The translations under genes and the position numbers were made by a program. Positions 1 to 9,194 of a DNA stretch of 64,000 nt are shown one piece after another. The stretch lies in contig DASVQF010000003.1 of NCBI GenBank assembly GCA_036389315.1, positions 48,608-112,607 on the forward strand, in the 5' to 3' direction. Within the stretch, counting starts at the first letter, position 1; every line of letters begins with the position of its first letter. Below the pieces are notes generated by a model. The model did no database searches. It was not told the DNA's origin and was given only the letters and a program-made list of their open reading frames with translations. Source of the stretch: DASQYE01 sp036389315. Its GTDB lineage: Bacteria; Acidobacteriota; Blastocatellia; Pyrinomonadales; Pyrinomonadaceae.

Positions 1-81
1 ACGCGTCCCGCAGACATAGCAGTCGCCGAAATCATCCTGAAGCAGATGTCGGACGGCCGGGCGTTAGATGACGGCGTTTGA
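1..81 (+). CDS. ispD: 2-C-methyl-D-erythritol 4-phosphate cytidylyltransferase, C-terminal end (partial)
   Basis: The first 26 codons of the window read as an open frame ending in TGA at 79-81. The peptide begins TRPADIAVAEIIL, which matches the conserved C-terminal signature of IspD (TRPEDLALAE in E. coli), the enzyme that makes CDP-methylerythritol in the MEP isoprenoid pathway. The rest of the gene lies upstream of the window. The assignment is strengthened by ispF starting 43 bases downstream, since ispD-ispF adjacency is common. The last dozen codons run into the left arm of a heptamer inverted repeat, so the C-terminal tail may have been rewritten by that element. Confidence 0.75.
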   Translation, partial: TRPADIAVAEIILKQMSDGRALDDGV

Positions 82-120
82 CCTCCGGCCGGCATCTGAC
101 ATCTAATGTCTGGTATCTGC
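42..120. repeat. Heptamer-type inverted repeat between ispD and ispF
   Basis: Imperfect inverted repeat: GCAGAT at 42-47 pairs with ATCTGC at 115-120, and TTAGATG (64-70) has its complement CATCTAA around 100-106. The right arm is a run of 7-nt variants of the word CATCTGA. The left arm overlaps the end of ispD and the right arm stops five bases before the ispF ATG (CTCTTATG), leaving no Shine-Dalgarno sequence. It belongs to the family seen again at 3013, 4623, 7584, 14047, 47082 and 59935, but is the least regular member. Confidence 0.5.
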
Positions 121-124
121 TCTT

Positions 125-601
125 ATGTTTCGCATCGGCATCGGACATGATACGCACCGCCTGGCCCAGGGGCGGCCGCTCATCCTCGGCGGAGTCCGCA
201 TCGAGTCGGAGCGCGGAGCCGAGGGCCATTCGGATGCAGATGCGCTCTCGCATGCCGTCGCCGATGCCATTCTAGGCGCGCTCTGCGAGGGCGATCTGGG
301 CGTGCATTTCCCTGACCGCGATCCGCGTTGGAAGGACGCCGACAGCCTGGATTTACTGGCGCGCGTGATGTGGCTGGCGGGCGAGCGCGGCTATGGGGTG
401 GTCAACCTCGATGCGACGATCATGCTGGAAAGACCGCGCCTGCGCCCCTTCGTCGAGGGGATGCGCGAGAACCTTGCGCGCACGCTCGGCACTGAGACGT
501 GCGCCGTGAGCGTCAAGGCCAAGACGGGCGAGGGACTCGACGCCGTCGGCCGCGAAGAGGCCGTGACCGTACAGGCCGTGGTCTTGCTGACGCGCATGTA
601 G
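125..601 (+). CDS. ispF: 2-C-methyl-D-erythritol 2,4-cyclodiphosphate synthase
   Basis: Converts CDP-methylerythritol 2-phosphate to the cyclic diphosphate in the cytosolic MEP pathway. The 158 residues match the usual 155-160 length. The N-terminus GIGHDTHRL supplies the metal ligands D9 and H11, and GHSDADALSHA supplies the conserved H35 and the third metal ligand H43. VKAKTGEGLD near the C-terminus corresponds to the family KAKTxExLG motif. The start is the first ATG after the upstream inverted repeat and has no obvious Shine-Dalgarno. It follows ispD and is 20 bases ahead of the nucleoside phosphorylase, so it may be cotranscribed with the salvage operon. Confidence 0.97.
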   Translation: MFRIGIGHDTHRLAQGRPLILGGVRIESERGAEGHSDADALSHAVADAILGALCEGDLGVHFPDRDPRWKDADSLDLLARVMWLAGERGYGVVNLDATIMLERPRLRPFVEGMRENLARTLGTETCAVSVKAKTGEGLDAVGREEAVTVQAVVLLTRM

Positions 602-621
602 AGGGGAAGGCAAAAAAGGTT

Positions 622-1944
622 TTGAGACCGCAGGACATCATCCGCAAGAAACGGGACGGCCAGGTGCTCACGCGCGAAGAGATTGCCTTCTTCGTCAAAG
701 GCTTGACCGAGGGCAGCGTGGCCGATTACCAGGCTTCGGCCCTCCTGATGGCCATCTTCCTCAAGGGCATGGACGCTTCCGAGCAGCGGGCGCTCACGGA
801 AGAGATGCTTCATTCCGGCACGGTGCTCGACTTCTCAAGTATTGATGGGCCCAAGGTCGATAAGCATTCGACGGGCGGTGTCGGCGATAAAACGTCACTG
901 GTGATCGCTCCGCTGGTGGCGGCCGTGGGCGCTTACGTGCCGATGATCTCGGGCCGTGGCCTGGGCCATACGGGCGGCACGCTGGATAAGCTGGAAGCGA
1001 TTCCGGGTTATCGCGTGCATCTTTCGCTCACGGAGTTTCGCGCGGTGCTTGAGCGAGTCGGCTTTGCGATGATGGGCCAGACGGAAGAGATCGCGCCGGC
1101 CGACCGTAAGCTCTACGCCCTCAGAGATGCGACCGCGACAGTCGAGGCCATTCCTTTGATCGTCGCTTCGATCATGTCTAAGAAGATGGCCGCAGGCTTG
1201 GGCGCGCTCGTTCTGGACATCAAGACGGGAAGCGGCGCGTTTATGGAGACGGAAGAGTTGGCCCGCCGGTTGGCCCACGCCCTGGTCGCGACCGGCGAAG
1301 GCTGCGGCGTACACACAGAAGCGTTGATTACGGATATGAACCAGCCCTTAGGCGAAGCGGTCGGCAACGCGCTCGAAACGCGCGAATGCCTCGAAATCCT
1401 TCGCGGCGAAGCAAGCGAGGGCGCGCGCCCCGTCTTAGACCTTTCCGTAGAGCTTGCGGCGCACATGGTCTTGGCCTCGGAGCGCGCCGCTTCGCTCGAT
1501 GAAGCGCGCGCTCTGGTGCGGCGGGCTTTGGAGACGGGGGCGGCCCTTGAGCGGTTTCGGGCCAACGTGGAGGCGCAGGGCGGCGACCCGCGCCTATGCG
1601 ATGCGCCTGCCTCACTCTTCGATTTGAAACTGCACGAGGTTAAGGTAGAATCGGCGCGCGCGGGATTCATCACTCACATCGAGACGGCTGAGATAGGCCA
1701 TGCGGTCGCTGCCCTGGGCGGCGGTCGCGTCAGAATGGAAGACCGGATTGACGGGGCGGTAGGTTTTATCGGCCGGGCGAAGATCGGCGACGAGGTGAAG
1801 ACGGGCCAAGTAGTAGGGCTCGTCTACGGCCGCCGAGCGGCGGAGGCTCAGACCGCCGCACGTCGCATACAGGCCGCTTACCTGGTGGGCGACGAGCCGC
1901 CTTCGCCCGGGCCCACACTGATTAAGGAAGTAATCACAGCATGA
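622..1944 (+). CDS. pdp: Pyrimidine-nucleoside phosphorylase (thymidine phosphorylase family)
   Basis: Phosphorolysis of uridine and deoxy-pyrimidine nucleosides to base plus (deoxy)ribose 1-phosphate. The 440-residue protein carries the family signature SGRGLGHTGGTLDKLEA and the phosphate-binding KHSTGGVGDKTS stretch. The frame is open further upstream, overlapping ispF, but that part is Arg-rich antiparallel-like sequence. Homology begins at LRPQDIIRKKRDGQ, so I chose TTG at 622, about 11 bases after GAGGGGAAGG. The stop overlaps the next ATG (ATGA), which implies translational coupling to the transporter. It could equally be named deoA; the sequence does not decide between uridine and thymidine preference. 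Confidence 0.93.
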   Translation: MRPQDIIRKKRDGQVLTREEIAFFVKGLTEGSVADYQASALLMAIFLKGMDASEQRALTEEMLHSGTVLDFSSIDGPKVDKHSTGGVGDKTSLVIAPLVAAVGAYVPMISGRGLGHTGGTLDKLEAIPGYRVHLSLTEFRAVLERVGFAMMGQTEEIAPADRKLYALRDATATVEAIPLIVASIMSKKMAAGLGALVLDIKTGSGAFMETEELARRLAHALVATGEGCGVHTEALITDMNQPLGEAVGNALETRECLEILRGEASEGARPVLDLSVELAAHMVLASERAASLDEARALVRRALETGAALERFRANVEAQGGDPRLCDAPASLFDLKLHEVKVESARAGFITHIETAEIGHAVAALGGGRVRMEDRIDGAVGFIGRAKIGDEVKTGQVVGLVYGRRAAEAQTAARRIQAAYLVGDEPPSPGPTLIKEVITA

Positions 1945-3011
1945 AGCTCTACATCACAGCCTTCCTAGCCGTCCTCTGTGCGCTCGCTCTGGCAAGCATT
2001 GCCTGCCAGCCGCAAAGCCGCGCCGCGGACGATCCTTCAAAAGTACATGTCGGCATAGTCTTCGACATCGGAGGCAAAGATGATCGCTCCTTCAACGCGG
2101 CGGCCTACGACGGCGTCAAGTGCGCCGAAGGCGGCAAGCATCCGGACGGCACTGCCTGCGATAAGCCCTCGCTCGGCATAGTCCTGCGCGACGTGGAGCC
2201 GGGCGACCCGACCTCCATCGAGCCCGCGCTGCGCGCCTTCGCCGAGCGCCATTACAACCTCGTCATCGGGATAGGCTTCGCACAAGCGCCGATCATCGAG
2301 GCGGTGGCGAAGGATTATCCGAACGTCAACTTCGCCATCGTTGACGGCGTGAGCCAGTTGCCAAATGTCGCCTCGCTGGTCTTCAAGGAGCACGAGGGCT
2401 CTTACCTGGTCGGCATCATCGCCGCTAAGACCACTAGGACGGGCGTGATCGGATTCGTCGGCGGCATGGACATCCCGCTCATACATCGCTTCGCCAAAGG
2501 CTATGAAGAGGGCGCGCGCTCCGTCAATCCGAACATTCGAGTCATAGAGAACTACGTCGGCGTGACGGACTCGGCCTGGAACAACCCCGGCAAGGGCAAG
2601 GAGCTGTCTCTGGCCCAGATCGGAAAGGGCGCTGACGTGATCTTCACGGCGGCCGGCAACTCCGGTCTCGGCGCATTCGACGCCGTCGAGCAGGCCGGCA
2701 AGGTGAACGGCCGCGCCACGCACTTCGTCATCGGCGTGGATTCAAATCAGAACATGGTCAAGCCCGGCTTCGTCCTGACCAGCATGATTAAGCGCGTGGA
2801 CAACGCCGTCTACCAGATCGTGCAGGACGTGGTGCAAGGCAAGTTCGAGGGCGGCGTACACGTCTACGGCCTTGATAAGGACGGCGTCGCCTACACCGTA
2901 GATCAATACAACCAAGACCTGATTCCGCCCGAAGTGAGACAGGAGGCCGACGCGGCCCGTCAGAAAATCATCAAAGGCGAGATCAAAGTGACGGACGCGA
3001 TGGCGAAATAG
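1941..3011 (+). CDS. BMP-family nucleoside-binding lipoprotein of an ABC transporter
   Basis: Predicted periplasmic substrate-binding protein, 356 residues, of the Bmp/PnrA family, which captures purine and pyrimidine nucleosides. An N-terminal hydrophobic segment (residues 4-20) ends in ASIAC, a weak lipobox with Cys22. The mature part begins KVHVGIVFDIGGKDDRSFN, the typical BMP opening (GGxxDxSFN), and contains the family's GMDIPLIHRFAKGYEEGA and VDSNQ motifs. It overlaps the phosphorylase by four bases and precedes the ATPase and two permeases, the usual BMP-A-B-C order. Nucleoside specificity is inferred from the flanking phosphorylases, kinase and deaminases. Confidence 0.92.
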   Translation: MKLYITAFLAVLCALALASIACQPQSRAADDPSKVHVGIVFDIGGKDDRSFNAAAYDGVKCAEGGKHPDGTACDKPSLGIVLRDVEPGDPTSIEPALRAFAERHYNLVIGIGFAQAPIIEAVAKDYPNVNFAIVDGVSQLPNVASLVFKEHEGSYLVGIIAAKTTRTGVIGFVGGMDIPLIHRFAKGYEEGARSVNPNIRVIENYVGVTDSAWNNPGKGKELSLAQIGKGADVIFTAAGNSGLGAFDAVEQAGKVNGRATHFVIGVDSNQNMVKPGFVLTSMIKRVDNAVYQIVQDVVQGKFEGGVHVYGLDKDGVAYTVDQYNQDLIPPEVRQEADAARQKIIKGEIKVTDAMAK

Positions 3012-3012
3012 C

Positions 3013-3103
3013 AGTGACAAGTGAAGAGTGACGAGTGACAAGCTGAAAGCATTGCTTTTATTCTTGTTCTTACTCGTCACTCGTCACTCGTCACTCACCA
3101 CTG
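3013..3103. repeat. Heptamer-type inverted repeat between bmp and ABC ATPase genes
   Basis: The left arm (about 3013-3042) is four tandem heptamers of the form GTGACRA/GTGAAGA. The right arm (about 3071-3103) is tandem CTCGTCA heptamers, the complement. They are separated by a roughly 28-nt A/T-richer loop. The element starts two bases after the bmp stop codon and ends six bases before the ATPase ATG (GCCTTTATG). No Shine-Dalgarno lies between it and the start codon. Confidence 0.85.
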
Positions 3104-3108
3104 CCTTT

Positions 3109-4638
3109 ATGCTTGAGCTGCGAAACATAACCAAGCGCTTCGGCGATGTGCTGGCGAACGACCACGTGAACATCAGGGTCGCTTCGGGGACGATTCACGC
3201 CATCGTGGGCGAAAACGGCGCGGGCAAATCGACGGCGATGCGCATCGCTTATGGGTTCTACACGGCGGACGAGGGCGAGATACTGGTGGACGGAGAGGTG
3301 CGGCCCATCGAGTCCCCGCACGATGCCATAGCTTTAGGCATCGGGATGGTTCACCAGCACTTCATGCTGGTCGAGCCTATGACGGTGGCGGAAAACATAG
3401 TGCTCGGCGCAGAGCCCGGCTCCGGAATCGCGCTCGATCTGGCGAGCGCCGCCCGGCAGATTCGCGCCCTCTCAGACGAGTTCAAGCTCTCGATTGACCC
3501 GAGGGCGACCATTGAGCACCTCTCTGTCGGGCAGCAGCAGCGCGTCGAACTCCTCAAGGCGCTCTATCGCCAGGCCCGCTTCCTTATCCTGGACGAGCCG
3601 ACCGCCGTGCTCACGCCGCAGGAGGTCGAAGAGTTCTTCGCAATCCTGCGCGGGATGCGCGAGCAGGGCAAGACCATCATCATCATCACGCACAAGCTCT
3701 CGGAAGTGCTGGCGATCTCGGATGACGTGACGGTGATGAGAGACGGGCGCGTGGTCGGAGAGGTGAAGACTGCCGAGACGAACGCGGCGGAGCTGGCGCG
3801 GCTGATGGTCGGGCGCGATGTCCTGCTCAGGGTCGAGAAGCCTGACGCGAAATCGGGCGAGACCGTCCTGAGCGTCCGTGACCTGGTGGTGCGCGCGCGC
3901 GACCATCAGCCCCGCGTCAAGGCTGTTTCCTTCGAGGTGCGAGCGGGCGAGATCGTCGGCATCGCCGGCGTAGAAGGAAACGGCCAGACGGAATTGATCG
4001 AGGCGCTCGCCGGCCTTGTGCCTTCCTCGCAACTCGACGGCCAAGTGGAGTTCCAGGGCCGTGATATTACAGGGACGAGCGCGCGCACGCGCAAGGAGCT
4101 TGGTATCGCGCACATCCCGGAAGATCGCCACCGGCGCGGGCTGCTGCTCGATTTCGACCTCATGGAGAACTCCATCCTGGGGGTTCATTACCGGCCGCCA
4201 GCGACCGCCGGCCTGGGCCATACCTGGCTCGACAACGAAGCCATTCGCCGTCGCACCAATCAGATCATCAAAGACTTCGACGTGCGCCCCGCCAATGCCG
4301 ACTTGCCGGCGCGCTCTCTTTCGGGCGGCAATCAGCAGAAGCTCATCATCGGGCGCGAGTTCGATTTACAGCCCAAGCTCTTGCTCGTCTCGCAGCCGAC
4401 GCGCGGCGTAGACATCGGCGCTATAGAGTTCATTCACAGTAAGCTCGTGCGCTTGCGCGACGGCGGCTGCGGAGTGCTCCTGGTCTCGGCGGAGCTGGAA
4501 GAAGTGACGGCGCTCTCCGACCGTCTCCTGATCGTGCACGAAGGCGAGATCGTCGGCGAAGTTGATCCCAAACAAGCGACCACGGAAGAGATCGGACTGC
4601 TAATGACAGGAGGAAAGCAAAAGAATGCAGAAGGATGA
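3109..4638 (+). CDS. Nucleoside ABC transporter ATP-binding protein (two fused nucleotide-binding domains)
   Basis: A 509-residue ATPase with tandem ABC domains, as in the ribose/BMP-type importers. Domain 1 has Walker A GENGAGKS, signature LSVGQQQR and Walker B LILDEPT. Domain 2 has the degenerate Walker A region VEGNGQTEL, signature SGGNQQK and a Walker B region reading LLVSQPTRGVD, as usual for the second half. The open frame extends 27 codons upstream through the inverted repeat, but homology starts at MLELRNITKRFG, so ATG 3109 is preferred despite lacking a Shine-Dalgarno. It energises the two permeases that follow. The 3' end runs into the next heptamer repeat. Confidence 0.95.
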   Translation: MLELRNITKRFGDVLANDHVNIRVASGTIHAIVGENGAGKSTAMRIAYGFYTADEGEILVDGEVRPIESPHDAIALGIGMVHQHFMLVEPMTVAENIVLGAEPGSGIALDLASAARQIRALSDEFKLSIDPRATIEHLSVGQQQRVELLKALYRQARFLILDEPTAVLTPQEVEEFFAILRGMREQGKTIIIITHKLSEVLAISDDVTVMRDGRVVGEVKTAETNAAELARLMVGRDVLLRVEKPDAKSGETVLSVRDLVVRARDHQPRVKAVSFEVRAGEIVGIAGVEGNGQTELIEALAGLVPSSQLDGQVEFQGRDITGTSARTRKELGIAHIPEDRHRRGLLLDFDLMENSILGVHYRPPATAGLGHTWLDNEAIRRRTNQIIKDFDVRPANADLPARSLSGGNQQKLIIGREFDLQPKLLLVSQPTRGVDIGAIEFIHSKLVRLRDGGCGVLLVSAELEEVTALSDRLLIVHEGEIVGEVDPKQATTEEIGLLMTGGKQKNAEG

Positions 4639-4719
4639 ATGCGGAATGATGAATTAAAAACAGAGGACGCTCATCTTTGGTCTTTCATTCCGCATTCCGC
4701 ATTCCGCATTCATCATTTC
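4623..4719. repeat. Heptamer-type inverted repeat between ATPase and permease genes
   Basis: The left arm (4623-4655) is built of 7-nt variants of GAATGCG/GAATGAT and already overlaps the last codons and stop of the ATPase. The right arm (about 4685-4719) is three identical CATTCCG heptamers followed by degenerate copies. The element ends three bases before the permease ATG, in the string TTTCTTATG. The heptamer word differs completely from the element at 3013, but the architecture is the same. Confidence 0.85.
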
Positions 4720-4721
4720 TT

Positions 4722-5840
<1,119 letters not shown>

Positions 5841-5856
5841 AGCTGAAAGCTAAGCT

Positions 5857-6744
5857 ATGAGAGACATCTTCACACTGGCGCTTCTGTTCTCGGCGATACG
5901 ATTGGCGACGCCACTGCTCCTGGCGGCGCTCGGCGGGCTCTTTTCCGAGCGTTCGGGCGTCATCAACATCGCGCTCGAAGGCTTGATGCTGGCGGGCGCT
6001 TTTACGGCGGCCTCCGTCACGCATTACGCACATAACCCGTGGGCCGGACTGCTGGCGGGCATCTGCGCAGGGGTGTTGGCGGCGGGCGTCCATGCCGTCG
6101 CGTGCATCCGCTTCAAGGCCGATCAGGTCGTGAGCGGCACGGCCATCAACATGCTCTTTCTCGGGCTGCCCGCTCTGTTCAGCGGCGCGCTCTTCGCCTC
6201 ATCAGGCTCGACGCCGCAGATTCCCAAAGACCAGTTGATACCCTGGACGCCCGTCATCATAGCTTTCGTGCTCGTTCCCGTGACGTGGTACATTCTCTAT
6301 CGCACGGCGTTCGGCCTGCGGCTGCGCTCCGTCGGCGAGAATCCGGAAGCGGCGGACGCTGCTGGCGTGAGCGTGAAGAAGATTCGCTACACGGCAGTCC
6401 TTCTGTCGGGCGCTCTGGCGGCGATTGGCGGCGCGTATCTCTCTATCGGCCAGTCCTCCCTCTTTACGCGGAACATGACCTCGGGCAGAGGCTTCATCGC
6501 ACTGGCCGCGCTCATCTTCGGCAAGTGGCGGCCCGTGCAGACCATGCTCGCCTGTCTCCTGTTCGGATTCACGGAGGCGGTGGCGATTCAGTTGCAGGGC
6601 GTCAAGATGCCTTCGGGCGATGAGATTCCGAACCAGTTCATACAGATTATCCCTTATGTGCTGACCATCGTCGTGCTCGCAGGTTTCATCGGGCAATCCA
6701 GAGCGCCGCGCGCACTCGGCCTGCCTTACGTTAAAGAGAAGTAG
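5857..6744 (+). CDS. Nucleoside ABC transporter permease 2
   Basis: Second transmembrane subunit, 295 residues, of the same permease family (YufQ/NupC-like). Its GLFSERSGVINIALEGLMLAGAF near residues 25-50 is the cytoplasmic coupling motif of this group. The N-terminus is highly hydrophobic, with about eight further membrane segments. It lies directly after permease 1 and one base before the purine-nucleoside phosphorylase, so import and phosphorolysis are very probably cotranscribed. The short gap upstream contains GAAGCT/GAAAGCT words that look like a degraded heptamer element. Confidence 0.93.
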   Translation: MRDIFTLALLFSAIRLATPLLLAALGGLFSERSGVINIALEGLMLAGAFTAASVTHYAHNPWAGLLAGICAGVLAAGVHAVACIRFKADQVVSGTAINMLFLGLPALFSGALFASSGSTPQIPKDQLIPWTPVIIAFVLVPVTWYILYRTAFGLRLRSVGENPEAADAAGVSVKKIRYTAVLLSGALAAIGGAYLSIGQSSLFTRNMTSGRGFIALAALIFGKWRPVQTMLACLLFGFTEAVAIQLQGVKMPSGDEIPNQFIQIIPYVLTIVVLAGFIGQSRAPRALGLPYVKEK

Positions 6745-6745
6745 G

Positions 6746-7588
6746 ATGGCTGAAGAGTTGAGCAGTGAAACGATCTATGAGCGCGCAGAGCACGCCGCGC
6801 GCACCGTTCGCGCGCGCCTCGGCGAGGACGTGCGCGTCGGCCTAGTCCTGGGGAGCGGCCTCGGAGCTTTCGCAGACGATCTTGAGGAGCAGACTGTTTT
6901 CCCTTACGAAGAGATTCCGGGCTTCGCGCGCTCGACCGTCGAAGGGCACGCCGGGCGTCTGGTGGTGGGCCGAGTCGAAGGCACTGTGGTCGCAGCCATG
7001 CAGGGGCGCTTTCATTACTACGAGGGCTATGCCCTTGAGGAAGTGGTCTTCCCCATTCGCGTGCTCGGATTGCTCGGGATCAAATCCCTGATCCTGACGA
7101 ACGCGGCCGGGGGCGTGAACGTCGCCTTCGAGCAGGGCTCGCTGATGATTATCAGCGATCACCTGAACCTGATGGGCGTGAACCCCTTGCGCGGGCGAAA
7201 CGACGAGCGGTTCGGGGCGCGCTTTCCGGATATGTCCGAAGTCTACGCGCGCGATTACCAGGAGATAGCCGTCGAAGAGGGGCGCGCGATGAACGTCGAG
7301 CTGCGGCGGGGAATCTACGCTGCGCTTTCGGGCCCGAGCTACGAGACGCCCGCCGAGATTCGCATGATGAGGACGCTCGGCGCGGACGCCGTCGGGATGA
7401 GCACCGTGCCGGAAGCGATCATCGCCCGCCAGATGGGCATCCGCGTGCTTGGCCTCTCCTGCATCACGAATATGGCGGCGGGCGTTTTCGATCAGCCGAT
7501 CAATCACGAAGAGGTCATCGAGACGGGCGTACAGGTGCGCGAGACCTTCAAAGAACTGCTGCGCCGCGTCATCCCAAGACTACAGTGA
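6746..7588 (+). CDS. punA: Purine-nucleoside phosphorylase
   Basis: Trimeric-type PNP, 280 residues, cleaving (deoxy)guanosine and inosine with phosphate. Motifs in order: VGLVLGSGLGAFAD (phosphate loop, around residue 35), FHYYEGY (near 90), the family signature VLGLLGIKSLILTNAAGGVN (about 110-130), and VGMSTVPEAIIARQMGI, with EAIIAR typical of the base-binding loop. It begins one base after the permease stop. Its TGA is the first heptamer of the following inverted repeat. The context marks it as the purine branch of the nucleoside salvage operon. Confidence 0.96.
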   Translation: MAEELSSETIYERAEHAARTVRARLGEDVRVGLVLGSGLGAFADDLEEQTVFPYEEIPGFARSTVEGHAGRLVVGRVEGTVVAAMQGRFHYYEGYALEEVVFPIRVLGLLGIKSLILTNAAGGVNVAFEQGSLMIISDHLNLMGVNPLRGRNDERFGARFPDMSEVYARDYQEIAVEEGRAMNVELRRGIYAALSGPSYETPAEIRMMRTLGADAVGMSTVPEAIIARQMGIRVLGLSCITNMAAGVFDQPINHEEVIETGVQVRETFKELLRRVIPRLQ

Positions 7589-7662
7589 AGAGTGGCGAGT
7601 GACGAGTGACTAGCAAGAGCAAAGCTTTTCACTCGTCACTTGTCACTCGTCACTAATCACTG
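7584..7662. repeat. Heptamer-type inverted repeat between punA and udk
   Basis: The left arm (7584-7612) has four tandem heptamers of the form GTGRCGA/GTGACTA and contains the punA stop codon. The right arm (7629-7662) has tandem CACTCGT/CACTTGT heptamers. The loop is AT-rich with AAGCTTTT. It uses nearly the same word as the element at 3013, 4.5 kb away. It ends eight bases before the udk ATG, in the string TTTCTTATG. Confidence 0.87.
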
Positions 7663-7669
7663 CTTTCTT

Positions 7670-8305
7670 ATGATTATAGGTATTTGCGGAGGCACGGGAT
7701 CGGGCAAGACCACGGTTGCCAACCGGATTCTGGAATCCGTCAACGCCAGGGACGTGGCCTTTATCCAGCAGGACTCTTATTATCGCAACCTGAAAGACCT
7801 GCCCCTGGATTATCGCCAGGCCGTCAACTTCGATCACCCGGACGCCATCGACAACGACCTGCTCGTGCATCACATCAAAAAGCTGAAGGCGGGCGGCTCA
7901 GTAGAGCTGCCGCTCTACGATTTCAAGACGCACACGCGCCAGGTCGAGACAGTCCCGATCGAGCCGAAGCCGATTGTCATCGTCGAAGGCATACTGATAT
8001 TCGTTGACCCGCGCCTTTTGGAGCAGATGGACATCAAGGTCTTCGTGGACACGCCCGACGACATACGCTTCATCCGCCGCCTGCGCCGCGACATAGCCGA
8101 GCGTGGCCGCACCATAGACTCCGTCATCGAGCAGTACTTGAAGACCGTGCGGCCTATGCACATGCAATTCGTCGAGCCGTCCAAGCGTTACGCCGACGTT
8201 ATCATTCCCGAAGGCGGACATAATCTGGTGAGCATTGATCTAATCAGCGGAAAGATTCGCGAGCGCCTGTCAGGCGCTTTTGAAATGAGTGGAGAGCAAG
8301 TGTGA
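7670..8305 (+). CDS. udk: Uridine kinase
   Basis: Phosphorylates uridine/cytidine to the monophosphates in pyrimidine salvage. The 211 residues match the family (about 210). Walker A GGTGSGKTT sits at residues 6-14, followed by QQDSYY and the HPDAID region (around 64) and VIVEGIL (about residue 105), all diagnostic of uridine kinase rather than phosphoribulokinase. The frame is open ten codons upstream within the inverted repeat; ATG 7670 gives MIIGICGGTGSGK, the normal N-terminus. The last codons overlap the GTG start of cdd (GTGA), indicating coupling. Confidence 0.96.
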   Translation: MIIGICGGTGSGKTTVANRILESVNARDVAFIQQDSYYRNLKDLPLDYRQAVNFDHPDAIDNDLLVHHIKKLKAGGSVELPLYDFKTHTRQVETVPIEPKPIVIVEGILIFVDPRLLEQMDIKVFVDTPDDIRFIRRLRRDIAERGRTIDSVIEQYLKTVRPMHMQFVEPSKRYADVIIPEGGHNLVSIDLISGKIRERLSGAFEMSGEQV

Positions 8306-8724
8306 AGGAACAAGTTGGGGAAGACGCATTGGTCGCCGCGGCGCGAAGGGCGCGCGAGCTGGCCGTCGCTCCGTTCTCGGATTTCCATGTCGGCGCGGCC
8401 GTCGAGACGGAAGAGGGCAAAATCTACATCGGCTGCAATATCGAGAGCGCGAGCTATGGCCTGACCGTGTGCGCCGAGAGGGTCGCCATCTGGAAGGCGC
8501 TCTCGGAAGGCGAGAAGCGTTTCAAGCGCCTAGTCGTCATCGCCGATACAGAGACGCTGACGCCTCCGTGCGGCACCTGCCGCCAGATTATCTGGGAGTT
8601 CTGCCGCGACGCCGAGATCATCCTCACGAACCTGCGCGGCGATCTTGAAAGAATAAGCGCGCGCGAGCTTCTGCCGAGAGCCTTCGATGTCAGGTTCCTC
8701 AAAGAAGCCAGCCGCGAAAAATGA
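8302..8724 (+). CDS. cdd: Cytidine deaminase
   Basis: Deaminates cytidine and deoxycytidine to uridine forms, feeding the upstream phosphorylase and kinase. The 140-residue protein is of the small homotetrameric type: zinc ligands C57 (in CAE, with the proton-shuttle Glu59), C90 and C93 (PCGTC), plus the substrate-binding GCNIESASYG. The GTG start overlaps the udk stop and is preceded by GGAGAGCAAG, a plausible Shine-Dalgarno about nine bases upstream. Confidence 0.96.
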   Translation: MKEQVGEDALVAAARRARELAVAPFSDFHVGAAVETEEGKIYIGCNIESASYGLTVCAERVAIWKALSEGEKRFKRLVVIADTETLTPPCGTCRQIIWEFCRDAEIILTNLRGDLERISARELLPRAFDVRFLKEASREK

Positions 8725-8733
8725 GCGCCCAGG

Positions 8734-9162
8734 ATGAAAGAAGGTAAAGAGAAGGTCATAGACTCAGGTGAGGAGACGCCCGTCGAGCGCGTCGTCAATT
8801 TCTACCTGGGAAACGCCATTCACATCTTCCTCTCCTTGCTCGCGCTGCTCGTGCTGGTCGCGGCCATGATCGGAGCCTTCGATACTGTGGTGCGCGATTT
8901 TCCGAAGCTCTTGCAGCCCTCGGACGAGTACAAGGTGCTGCAACAGATCATCGAGAATATCCTGCTGGTGGCGATTGCGGCCGAGTTGGGGCTGCTGCTC
9001 CTCTTTCATCGCACCAGCGCAGCGGTCGAAGTCATCATCTTCGTCATCGCGCGCAAGATTGTCAGCCCAGGCATCACTGCCACGGAACTATTGCTGAGCG
9101 TGGCGGCGCTCGCCGGGCTGCTCATCGTGCGCTTTTACTACCTGCCCGGCAGGCCGAAATAG
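8734..9162 (+). CDS. PsiE-like four-helix membrane protein
   Basis: A 142-residue membrane protein with four predicted hydrophobic segments at about 28-50, 72-88, 92-108 and 115-135, and short polar ends. The central sequence (IIENILLVAIAAELGLLLLFHRTSAAVEVII, described here by its key features: paired Glu in helices 2 and 3 and a basic RK pair after helix 3) resembles the phosphate-starvation-inducible PsiE family, whose biochemical role is not established. It is nine bases after cdd and in the same direction, so probably in the salvage operon. A phosphate link would fit, because phosphorolysis consumes phosphate, but that is speculation. Confidence 0.6.
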   Translation: MKEGKEKVIDSGEETPVERVVNFYLGNAIHIFLSLLALLVLVAAMIGAFDTVVRDFPKLLQPSDEYKVLQQIIENILLVAIAAELGLLLLFHRTSAAVEVIIFVIARKIVSPGITATELLLSVAALAGLLIVRFYYLPGRPK

Positions 9163-9194
9163 AAGAGCGGCTCTAAAGGGGCTCGATACCGAAC